Positions 1-12,000 of a DNA stretch of 64,000 nt are shown piece by piece (position 1 is the stretch's first letter; every line of letters starts with the position of its first letter). The notes under the pieces are model-generated. The model saw nothing but the letters and a program-made list of their open reading frames with translations. It ran no database searches and was not told the DNA's origin. The stretch spans positions 1,684,913-1,748,912 of the forward strand of contig OZ007507.1 of assembly GCA_963931865.1 (NCBI GenBank), read 5' to 3'. The position numbers and the translations under genes were made by a program. Source of the DNA: Axinella damicornis (lineage: Eukaryota; Porifera; Demospongiae; Axinellida; Axinellidae).

Positions 1-979
1 ATCCTCTCATGTGGGAGTAAAATGGCGGGCTCAGAAACAGCAGGTTGTTTGCCTTGAGGTTTTTAACGTTAGGCATGGTGAAATCATAGGGTGGGACAGG
101 GGTAAGATGTGCTTGCATGCTCCCACACAGCCGTTTCAGCTCTGAGACGTCTTTCGTTAGGGCTTTGATTTGGCTGTCACTCTCCTGGGTTACAGACGTT
201 AGCTGTTGGATCTGATCATCTCGTTCTTCCAGTTTCGCATGAAGCTTCATGTTTGCAGCTGCAAGAAGTGAGATGTGTTCTCGCCAATTCTCACTCATGT
301 GGTCTTTTAGGTTGGCACGCTCTGTTTCCGCTGTACAACCAGCAAAGTGGAAATCGCATTGGATTACTTGCAGTGGACAGTTTTTATCCAAGTGCATTTT
401 CATTTCCTCTCGAGGCAGTATGCCAGCCCCACAATTGTTTGGACAAAGTATTGGATAGGAGGCACACGTAGGAAAATGATTGCGTACCACGTCAACGTGA
501 ACAGAGCTGTAATTCCCACAGTAGTCACAGCTGAAGGGCCGATGGGGGCAAAGCGTCAATTCATGCTCCTCTAACAACCGTCGCTGGATGTGCATGCCAC
601 AACCAACAGTGCACTGCACATCTTCGTACTCACAACCACTCCATTTTTTGGAAGTCGGGATCAGATGTTCGTCTAGGTACCCCAGTTCACCAGACCATTG
701 ACACCCACGGTCCTTATGCGTGCACCAAACCATCAGACCGTTCACATCTCGCATCACACCCTTGTGCAGCAGGGTAGTATAAATGGGCTCTTGGCAAACA
801 GGACATGGCTTGCCGTCTGAGAGGATCGGCTCAATACACGACTGGCAGAAGTGATAGCCGCAGCAGCTGGTGACATGTGGTCTACGGAAGACTAGCAAAC
901 ACAGAGGGCATTCCAGCGACTTCGGAATGGACTCAGTCGAAGTGCAATCATAGCCGCCACGGTGAGAACTAGTCGCCAT
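1..979 (-). CDS. TRAF-like protein: RING, TRAF zinc fingers, coiled coil, start of MATH (3' end outside window)
   Basis: One uninterrupted frame reads leftward from the ATG at 979 for 326 codons and leaves the window. Residues 24-62 form a RING finger (C24-x2-C27, C39/C40, H43, C45-x2-C48, C59-x2-C62). The usual CGH step is spelled CGYH. Residues about 75-240 carry Cys/His-rich TRAF-type zinc fingers. Residues about 245-300 are a heptad-rich coiled coil. The last 30 visible residues (FTMPNVKN, then SPPFYSHMRG) look like the start of a MATH/TRAF-C domain. TRAF proteins are cytoplasmic trimeric adaptors that couple receptors to ubiquitin signalling through the RING E3 module; that role is inferred from the family. 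No intron is seen in the visible part. The ATG was chosen because it precedes the RING directly and no upstream in-frame extension was needed. Which vertebrate TRAF is closest cannot be judged. Confidence 0.9.
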   Translation of the reverse strand, partial: MATSSHRGGYDCTSTESIPKSLECPLCLLVFRRPHVTSCCGYHFCQSCIEPILSDGKPCPVCQEPIYTTLLHKGVMRDVNGLMVWCTHKDRGCQWSGELGYLDEHLIPTSKKWSGCEYEDVQCTVGCGMHIQRRLLEEHELTLCPHRPFSCDYCGNYSSVHVDVVRNHFPTCASYPILCPNNCGAGILPREEMKMHLDKNCPLQVIQCDFHFAGCTAETERANLKDHMSENWREHISLLAAANMKLHAKLEERDDQIQQLTSVTQESDSQIKALTKDVSELKRLCGSMQAHLTPVPPYDFTMPNVKNLKANNLLFLSPPFYSHMRG

Positions 980-2264
980 CTTCTCTTCCGTTTTCAGTAC
1001 ACTAGTCTCGTTCCCGGGTGCGCATTCGGGGTCTGGGAACGAGACTATTAATGTAGAGGGCCCCTTTGGTAGAGATCTCAAGTGTGAGAGGTTCTAGAAT
1101 GAAAGCTAATGGTCATGGCAATTTAAGGAGTAATAAAAATAAATACTTTACTGGACATAATCTTTCGAGGACTGGTAATAAACTGGAGTAGCCGAGCTCG
1201 TTCCCAGGCACTCGGCCTGGGAACGAGGCTAATGATGGAGGAGTGAGGTGCAGTGTCTGAATCTTTCATTGCAGTACACATAGTGTGCACATGTCATGCC
1301 GTATGCTTTATACGTACACACATACACTGAAGCCACTACCCACGCAATGTACTGCATAATTATTATAGGGGATACATGGATTGTATATGTATATACCACC
1401 CCCCATGCACCCCACCCCACCCCCAATGCTCCCCCCCTACCCCAATTAACCCCTATGCATCCCAACCCACTCTTTATATTCGCCACCCCAACCCACCCTT
1501 TATATACTCCCCACCCCACCCCCTACCCCTATATAGGGGTAGGGGGTGGGGTGGGGAGTATATATGCTCCCCACCCCACCCCCTACTCCTATGCTATGCA
1601 CCCCCCCCCCCCCCAACTAATAGTTGGGCTGTCCGTGTCCATGCACCCATGGACTGGACCACTGGATTTGGAGACATTATGCACATGATGTCATTGCCAA
1701 GCGCATTGGCATAGCTCTGAATCGGAATCTATTTCTCACAAGATTTCCATTTGATTACTACATCTGAGCATAACAATCTCTAGACTACAATTATGCTGAT
1801 AAAATTGTGATAATGGAGCAGAACCATTTTCACATCATGAAGCCTGCAACTAATTAACTCATCACACCAGCAACACAGAACCCATGCAGGATCCGGATCC
1901 AGCAACACGAAAAGTTTAAATTTGTATTCAACTACCGGTAACATGGAACAATAATTACGCCAAGGTAGGTCACTTCGTGCATATGGAGGTGGCTATGGAG
2001 TCATGCATAATTCGGAGGTGGCTATGGAGTCATGCATAATTCGGAGGTGGCTATGGAGTCATGCATAATTCGGAGGTGGCTATGGATGGGCGATGGTCAT
2101 AATTATGGGAGTTTCTATAATTATGACTCCACTTATCTGCAAGTCTACTTACAGTACTAATTAGTTAGATACCCCTTCAATATCAAATTATTAATGCAGT
2201 CTGCTAATTCCAGTCTGCTACCAGCTTGTCCCTGCTGCCAATACGGTGCATCTGCTGAGGTGGA
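980..2264. other. Intergenic region with two hairpin elements, a C-rich block and a short tandem repeat
   Basis: No gene was recognised. Two short copies of the TAGCCTCGTTCCC hairpin family sit at 1003-1047 and 1195-1231. From 1390 to 1612 there is a CCCCACCCCA-type block that turns into its complement around 1530-1560, so it can fold. Open frames over this block are low-complexity. The 3' untranslated region of the C11orf54-like gene probably reaches into 2100-2264. Confidence 0.6.
1985..2087. repeat. 29-bp tandem repeat, about 3.5 copies
   Basis: The unit begins GGAGGTGGCTATGGAGTCAT and repeats at 29-bp spacing with almost no divergence. The fourth copy is partial. The low divergence suggests recent expansion. 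Confidence 0.9.
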
Positions 2265-2880
2265 TCAGGAGCTCCTGGGTGGGTCAATGCGGTAGAGCTT
2301 CTCTGCCAGGTTGTAGTAGGCGTGGTACTCCACCTCGTTGGGGGTGGTGTCATAATGGTAGTGTCCCCCTTCTCCGTGGTCACTGAAACAGTGGGTGTGT
2401 TCCACACGTAGGTCATAACCCTGCATGTGGCCGTGGGAGGGTGTCGGGTGCATGGTACTACTGGAAATGACTTGCTAAGTAATTAAACAGCTGCACCTGA
2501 AAGGGGCCGGGGGGAGGGATGGGGGGAAGAGGGAGGGGGAGGGGAAGGGGAAGGGGAGGGGGAGGGGGGAGGGGGGAGGGGGGGAAGGGGGGAAGAGGGG
2601 GAGGAGGAAGGGGGGAACCCGGGGAAGGGGGGGATGGGGAGGGGGGAACTAATAATCAATGCACCACAAATGCTCGTTGGCTTGTCTGCTAGATACTAGT
2701 ACAGGTACTGGTACAGTAACATGTCTGATGCCATTGTGGACTAGCTGGGGCTAGCTCACAGGATCATGGCTGATGAAGACGGAGAGGCAGATGAGAGGGG
2801 CAGACATCTCATAGAACTTCAACCAGTTGTTCATCTCTGCATTGGTGTTTAGTGGCTTCTCTGAAAACTCAGGCTGTACC

Positions 2881-2918
<38 letters not shown>

Positions 2919-4851
2919 CTCATAGACTATAGGCAGGCAGTTGCAGTATAAGAGTGTCTTTCATACCATGACATGAAGGTGTGCCTTCCCGCACACAATC
3001 TGGAACACCCCTCCCAGTGCCACTGGCCTGTCACCATAGCAACCACCCAGGGCCTTGCGCATGCAGGTGACAAAGTTATCCGAGCCAGTACGACACTTGG
3101 CCTTGATCTCCAACACCTGAAGGGGTTGTAGTGTTGTTTGAGTTAACAATATCTCTGTCTGTGAGTAACGGACGTCTGTTACAGAAGTCAGGGGTTCAGT
3201 GGGTGGGACTAGACTAGTGACACGCGAGACCTTTGTACTTCAATATTGATCGTGTCATGAAAAGGGTGTAGCATCTTATTTTAGAGTTTCAGCTATACAG
3301 ACCCTGTTCCACATGAGGGAGAACAGCGTGCGACTACAATTGAGATGCATGGAGTCAGTAAATAAAGCTCTTTGCCATGCATGCAGAGACATGAGAGCTT
3401 GTGGGACCTCTGAACAGGGAATTGTCTAAGCAAACGCCATGTACGAAGCAAGAGCTTGCCAGATACGTATCTGCACCAGGCCCGTAGGAAGCAATTTTAG
3501 TTTGGTCAGGCGGAGAGCGCTTTGAGCAATGAAATCGTGACGGCGCAATGGCGCGCGCAATGCGCCTACCGAGAAGCAGAACAAGCGCGCAAAGCACATC
3601 ACATAGGGGGGTCTGGGGGCCCTCCCCTAGGTAAATTTTGAATTTTAGACCTTCTGAGATCGTTTCTGGTGCAATCTTGGGATGAACTGCAAGATTCAAC
3701 AACTTGCTAGCCAGACTGAGCATATTATTGGTCCGGCGGCCGCCACACCTGCCGCACCTACTCCTACGGCCCTGTGCACAGAGAGAGCTGCCCAGTGCCA
3801 GACACACTGAGGGAGCAGTAGCATCTCAAGAGCCATGGAGACCGTACATTGTCATGCCTACTAATGGTAATTGTATCAATTTTTGATCACAAGCTCATAC
3901 GCCATTGGTACTCACACTAGTGTTGTGAACCTTGTCCTCTTTACACTAACCGGTTATTGGAAGCCTCATATTGGATATTGACCGGTTAATTGGCAAAGTG
4001 GTATGCTAAGTGAATTCATCAATAGTGAACTTGTTAGTACAGCTTGCAGCCTTCGCAGGTTGGACTCTGAAGGAGGTGATTGGCATAGAGAGAGTATCCT
4101 AATTCAATCACATCCTTGAGAGACCCCACCTATCCAGTACAGAACTTCAGAAATGCATGTAATGATGACAATCATGGTTCAAAATGTACAAAACAGACCA
4201 CGGTTCCAGTACAGACAATAACTGGCAGTAAGCCAATAATTGATTGGCAGTGTAAATAACTGGTCAATAACCAATTATTGGCTACAGGTTCACAACACTA
4301 ACTCACACTAGCCTCGTTCCCAGTCCCATACCCAGTTTTTCGTCGCTTTCAGTACCGTACTGCAAGCGACGAAAAGCTGGGCGTGGGACTGGGAACGAGG
4401 CTATACACACACAGTGCCACATACTTTTCCGAGCTTCCCCTCGCAGGCCAGTATGTTGGCCAGGGGCCCAGTCTCCAGGGAGTCAAACCTCTCCAGAACA
4501 CAGGAACCATCCTGAAGGAGTGGAATCAGACCACAAGCAGAAGAGAATGGAAGTCAGCCTCGTCCAAGGCTCTTGGACAGCTAGAGGAGACTCTGCACGT
4601 AGCACAAAAGAGGCTGTGAATGAGGCTAAATCGAAGCTAGACCACAAGTGGATGCCTGACAATGTGGAATGGAATGGTAGCGCAGAATATGGAATTGAAT
4701 CAGGTATGTGCAGAATTTGGAATCTAAATCTGGAACCGAATGTAAGGTGAAATCGAATTCACTGACCTCTGTGGAAACTTTTGCTATGTGTGTGAGGTTG
4801 AGTCCTTGGGAAGAGCCACTTGGCACATGAGCATTGGGCATCATCTGTGCG

Positions 4852-4884
<33 letters not shown>

Positions 4885-7800
4885 TCAGAATGCACATCGC
4901 AAGTGATCAAAACTGGCCCTTGGGATTGAGGTTAGGCCAAATGCATTCACCTGAGTGTGTGCATGGTTACTTGGAGGAAGAGAAAAGGAGTTGGAAGAAT
5001 GAATAAAAACGTCCAAGGTCTATTACTCCATAGTGTGAGGATTAAGAGTTGAGGAAGAAGGACCGGAGAGGTGAATGGAGAGGACAGAGAATGGAGGAGA
5101 ACTTGCCTCACAGTTCACTCCTGCCACCTTGGAGGAGCCTGCCCCTGCTCCCAAGACAAATGCCCCAGGTAAATCCACCAGTTCCGCCATCTTACCAAGG
5201 TTATAGAGCTAGGGAGAAAGGAGGGGAGGGAGGAAGGGGGTAGGGAGAGGGAGGGTGGGAGGGAAAAGAAAAGAGGGAGGAAGGAGGAGAGGGAGAAGGA
5301 GGGAAGGGGAGGAGGGAGCAGAGGTGATGAGGGAGATTTCCCTGTAATCATAATGGACTCTGCAAGTATGCAGATTAAAAGACATAACTGAAACCAGGAG
5401 CGCATGAGCTGCCGAAAACTGAACTACGTACTGTAGGGATTACCAAAATCTAAACAGTACTTCCTGGCACCATGGAAACAACGTAGAGTACACAACCATA
5501 TTTGGGGGGTTTCCTGTCTGTGCATGCCACAATACAAACCAAAAGAAGGGATCCAGATAAACACGTTCTGGGTATATATACATATACATACTTGTACAGT
5601 GCTCATATAGGATGGGAATGTTGTTTACAAATCCTGTCATGCATCCTTGTAGGTATGGGGTCAACCCTAGCGGTAGTGTTCTTTGACCCCAACCTCCTCC
5701 ACATTGGAGGCAGACACATACTGACCGTAATCCTCACCCAACCTCCTCCACACTGGAGGCAGACACATACTGACCGTAATAGCTAGGCAATGGGACGACC
5801 ATTACATCATAGCTGTTGTACTGTAACATGTACGCATGATTTGTTCAAGCAACATTTCATGTCATGGCTTCCTCCATGATCCAACCCAAAGGAAGCGGTT
5901 ACCAGGTAAACTTACATTCACTCCTGGGTTCCTGGAATAGCCTTAACCCCTCCGCCTGGGTTTGAGGCTATTCCTGGAACTGACCTGCTAGGTAATAGAG
6001 GAGAGCTAGCTAGGTATGTGTTTAATTATCATCCCAGTAAACCAGTATTTGTTGCTATAGTTACTGTGTAACTATAGGACTTCTAGTCAGTCTTCTGTGA
6101 TGTGGGGGGCAATATAAGAATTCATTTTCCACTACTAGAGGGTAGGCCAACCACCGGCCGTTAGATCTTTGGTTTGGACACACCACAGTTATGTGAACAA
6201 GGTCAGGGTCGGTGGCGACATGGTGTTCAGTTTAAGTATACAAGGCACTCCTATAGACACTTGCATGGCTGCCAAACAGGAGGCCGGAGCCCATCAGATT
6301 TATCTATTTGCTTATTTTGCTCACTGGCTTAACATATTCTTTGTTCAGTCAGTAGTTGACCAACAGGCCCATAGCCAGGATTTCCAGAAGTGGGGTCAAT
6401 GGTGGGACAAAGCCCACAGGGGGAGGGTGCAGGTGGCCCTCCCACACGGAGCACGGAAGCTCAGAGAATAATTTTTATACATGATAACGACACATGCTAC
6501 AACTCGTGAGTTGATCTGGTTCCCAAATCTGGGAACAATACAACAGCTGCACCCAGATACAATGCCGCACCATACTTTACTAGGCTCCAGCATCGTGGTA
6601 GCAGCAGAGACTCGTAGTACAGCAAAGGTCAGTTTAGTGAGCTAGTCACCTTGTGTGTGGAAATTTCCACTGGAAAAGAAGAGAATTTTAGGGGGTTCAG
6701 TCAAACCCCGCGCAAACCTGGCCCCCTGGCTAAGAACCACAAGTTAAGTGGACAAGGAAAAAATGCATTGTAGGCAGCATACGTACATACACATACATGG
6801 CAGATTTCAGAATCCCAGTCACCACATCCAATTAGGAGGATTCGTGAGCGCAATCGGCAGCTGATCTACCATAACAGGTATGCTAAACAATAAGTATGGA
6901 GTCACACCAAGTGCTCTTCCTGTGTATCAGTGTTTGAAATAGAGAATGTGTACATAGATCACTCCTCCAACTCCAAAGGGCAGCTCTAGAATGTAATTCA
7001 CATTCCTATCTAGTTTCAGTCATTGGACTGCTTGATCCCCAACTTATTGGGCATCCCTCCTCCCTCTCCATGGTAACAGCAAGGTGGATGAGAACACCGG
7101 AAGATTGTGAGGAGCTAGGGGTGCATTTTATCATTCCTTCTGGAACTAGAGTGTACTCGTGGAATACTTACCCCATGCACCTCTCTCTCAGTCTACGATC
7201 CATTCTGCACTGACATGGACTTCAGTATGAACGCATGCCAGAGCCCGTGTACACCTGTATTTGTAGTTGCTGGCCGTATTAAAATGGCAGACCCTACCAT
7301 CGTTTAATAAGACAAGCTAACTGGAAGTGCAGAGTGGTCGCTATCAAGTATAGATCATTTTGGAGGATTGCAATGTTAATATCGGATTTAGCAATCGTTT
7401 AACCCTTGCTGTACATAGCGATATTTCAATTTTTGTACTTGATAGATGGACAGACAGCAGACAGACAACAGACAGACGATGGAACAGATGGACAAAACCG
7501 ACTGCTTAACCCGGCCAACTTCATGGATGCACGCGTGGGGTAATTACTGGACTGGACTCTGAACTGGGATGGGTTGGACTCTGGATTGAACTCTGGACTG
7601 GGATGGGATTCTGGACTGGACTGCATGAACTCTGGACTGGACTCTACGTAACAGGTATCATCCTGTCAATTTGCATTCCATTACATACACATGGATTCAC
7701 ATGGAAACAGTTCCATATATGTGCAGCACACAGTGAGTGGCGCATGCGTATCACTCTACTAATGGAACACTTGCTGGAGAGAAGGTTGACGTACGGGGCA

Positions 7801-9001
7801 GGTGGCAGGTGTGGGGCCAGGGGAGGGTCACCCTGCAGGTCCGATGTAGTGTGTGTAGCATGACCATGCATCCACCTATTTGCATAGCATATCGTGAGGT
7901 CATTAGTTGCAGTGGCTTCCTGTGGGAAGAGCACTGACTGCTACACCCCAGAATTCAGAACATTGGAACGAAACACGAGTACGAGTCCAGTGTAGCTGTG
8001 AGTACAGTACGAGTCCAGTGTAGCTGTGAGTACAGTACGAGCTCCTGGAAACAAAATAGAGTTCGCTGAGGCATCCAAGAGGTGAGAGGAAGGCCCAAGG
8101 CTGAGGTGAGTCTGCCCTATCGGTTGCATTTACTGGGAGTGCAGTTGGCAGTTGGGCAAGCACGTCGTGATCCCACCAAGGTATCCACGACTGAAGGTGA
8201 GAGTAAAACTTGGGCACTGATTCACCGGCTACCAGGAGTGCGGTTCAATAAACAACCAGAAGCCATTTGTTTATAACACTAGTGAGTGGGTGAGGGTGTG
8301 TGTAGTAGCACCGTACATCCTGTAAACAGCACTCAGGCTCGTACCACAATGCTAAAAGCATCTGCTTATATAGGGTTTAGTCATTCATACGCCCACCCGG
8401 AGGATGTGAGTTGCTTCACTTGGAACCTCACGTCAACAAACCAACGGCAGCTGTGGTATGTGTACAGTTGCATAATTATATGCCTAAGGTTGAACATTTT
8501 AAGAACTGTGGCTCCAGCCATTCATATGAGTTGCTTCAATTGTGGTGTATGTGATCTGTTGCAAACACATACGTAAGGGTGATCTTTTTTAGAACTGTGG
8601 CTCCGGCCATTCATATGTACGTGCCCACCCAGAGGATATGAGTTGCTTCATTTGGCATCTCACCTCAATCATGTCAACAAAATTTGCAGTAGTTGTATAT
8701 GGGTTCTGTTGCAAAAACTTAAGGGTGAACTTTTTTTTTAAACTGCAGCTGTACTCCATCATTATTGTCAGCAGTGTGAGAGCTTCTTTCATTCTGCAAG
8801 TGTAATTTCCAGTGGAAAACACACTAAACACAGGAATGTTTCGACCACGCAAGCAAGAAGTCTGGGAAGCAACCCAGAATAAGGTCTGTGAGTGAGGCTA
8901 GTGCATATCCTTCCTCCCCGTACCTTGGTTTTGTCTGCTATGGGTCTGAGATAGGGCACTCCTCCAATGTCCACCAGTCGGGGGGAGCCACAGATCCCTT
9001 T

Positions 9002-9065
<64 letters not shown>

Positions 9066-12000
9066 GGGAGGAATTAAGTGTAAGCACATTATTGAAGCAA
9101 ATATAGAGCGCAAAATTCCGTAAACACTCAGGGATCAGCCACCATGTCTGCACTTCACTTTCAGTGCCAAGGTCTATCCAAACAAGTACAAGTATTGTGG
9201 GCAGCCCAGATGGCAAGTGGACAGATTGTTATCCCAAATGAATCTCATCTTAATCTCCCCCACCATCCAAATAAAGATGGGAGAGAGGAAGTCCATTTTG
9301 AAACTGCTGACACTGGAGGTGGACTCAGAGTGGCCTGGGAACTACATAGCGGCGTTCCCTGGCCGCGTGGGATGGCCTGGTATCCACTGCTTGTGCATGT
9401 GCGACTATTCCTAATATACGTACCAGGCTGTTTTCTCTCCTACCATGTGGCCTGAGAACAATTAATACTTGGGAACTAGCGTGGTTCGTACTGCAACAGA
9501 GGATTCAGCAGGCGATTGGGCGATTCTAGTGCTACACTGCATAGTACATTATTCTAATATCAAACTGTGGTAAAATTGCTTATGTGCAAGACTTGATGGT
9601 GTACACGGGTAACAATACTTCAAATGGAGACTAGCTGGATGCAAGAAGAAACATGTCTCAGCATCACCAATGGCGGACATTGCTTGTCCTACGTCAACTT
9701 GGGCACCTATATTAATCAGTAACAGGCTGTGTAGTGGTGTGTTTGATGCAGAAATTGTAAGATCTAGAGACGAAGTACTTACGATTGGGTCGTGCGTGTT
9801 TGGGTCGTGTGTTTTTGTGTTCAGTTTTCCAACTGATGAAGGTCCATGGACTGAAACATTTTGGACTAATCCCAAGTTCAACTGTTGCATGCTATGAATA
9901 AGCTCATCGTTCGAGTCAATAGAATTCTTAAATGTCGCAATGAGCCCTTTACTGCTTCATTGTAGCTGATTCTTGCTTCGATATTTAAACTAACGACCAA
10001 TTTTAGCCATCCACATCACATGACAAAATTCAACCCTAGTTACCAATTATACCGGTCAGCACTATTTAATATCAATATTTTATGAATGATGCAAAACAAT
10101 ACATTTTCAGAAGATTTTTTTTATCACGGCTTCCAACATCCGGTTAGCTGGCATTCCAGCACTTACATGGACAACAGGAATTCCAGCAGTCATTAGTAGC
10201 ACCGCTTCATCACTTTGTAGTTATGCAAGCAAGAAGTTAATGAGAATTGTTAGTGACGTGTGTGTTTACTGACACGTCCAATCACTGAAGTTATCAATTT
10301 TCTGATACACACACAGACATTCCAGCAGCCATCATCTCAGTTTCTGTTGCTATTAAAGGCAATAGTTGGTATCATTATGTATATTATCCTGATCTCTGAA
10401 CTTCAGGTTAACCTCAATAGGGATCCACACTTAGAACCCACCAGGTCAGTACGGTTAACGATCCTCTGAACAGGATGTACAAAAAGCACCAGTGCAGTGG
10501 ATCAAGGAACTCCTATAAGGTATGACATCACTTCCTGTCACCTCCCACTACTGTACATACCAAACTGTAAGTAGAGCCTTATTTACACATCCAATGCATC
10601 CTATAATTATAGTGACAAACATTATCACTGGCTTCTGTTTGTTACATTAAGTGCTTGGAGAGGTAGCCTCCAGTCTAGTTGCTAGCCATTCACAGCCATG
10701 CAGGCGGTCATGCACCTGGTGGGTGGAGAGGGGCTAGAATGGGTGGCCTCATACTCAGATTTGTAGGCGGAAGATGTCTCCCTTCCCCTGGGTATGAGCC
10801 CCTCCCCCTCCCCTATGGGCCACTGCGACAGAACTTTTCTCACCAACAGTCTCAGTTCTCATGATCACACAATTTGAAATTGGCATATTTTGATTCCGCA
10901 AATAGGAGTGTACAGTGTGGAGTGAACAGTCTCTAGTCTACATTGCAGAGATGGCACTGCAAAAAGTGATCTTGGGTTAAGCTTCTCTGATACCAGTGTA
11001 CATGTACTAGCCTCAATCCCAGGCCATTCCCACCGCCAGGCCGTTCCCACCGCCAGGCCGTTCCCACCGCCAGGCCGTTCCCACCGCCATGCAGGCCGTT
11101 CCCACCGCCAGGCCGTTCCCACCACCAGGCCGTTCCCACTGCCAGGCCGTTCACACCACCAGGCCATTCCCACCGTCAGGCCATTCGCACCGCCAGGCCG
11201 TTCCCACCACCAGCATTTGATCGCTCACATACTGCAAGTGATCATGCAAATACTGGCGGTGGGAATGGCCTGGGAACGAGGCTACCAGTGGGAATGGCCT
11301 GGGAACGAGGCTACCAGTGGGAATGGCCTGGGAACGAGGCTACCAGTGGGAATGGCCTGGGAACGAGGCTACCAGTGGGAATGGCCTGGGAACGAGGCTA
11401 CTACTGTACAATGTTACAGTGTGTATGCATGTACGCAGGCACACAAAATCAGTTTGACAAGGCATACTATATGCACTCAGCAATAGCTTATTTATGATTG
11501 GATTCATGGTTTGATGATATTTGCACTGCTGCCTGTTCCTATAGAAGGCAATATAATTTAAAAGTGGTACTACGTTGGCATCCAGATCCTCTGAACGTTA
11601 ACCTGAACCGGGCAGAATCCACACTTATAGAACCACCATTGTAACCAAGGGTGCATCGATCCTAAAGATGTGTCCTTGATATAACAGCTGTACCAGTGTT
11701 TATATGGAGCACAGCAAACACAGTGCATGTATGACACCATATCCTGTCACTTCCACTATAGCCTTACCATGGCACATCCTTTATGGTGACAAACCTTTGC
11801 AATTTAGCACTGGCTTCTAGTTGTCCCAACTCATACTGTAGACTGTGGGGGGTTCTTGCTTGTCTGCTTCATGAATATGCTTACCACATGGGGGGGGGGG
11901 GGGGGGGGGGGTTACAAGTGTATGCAGCATGCCCACACACACACAACCAAGCTCAGATTGTAGCGCTGGTTCTGTATAATTGCCCGAAGAAGACCAACAG

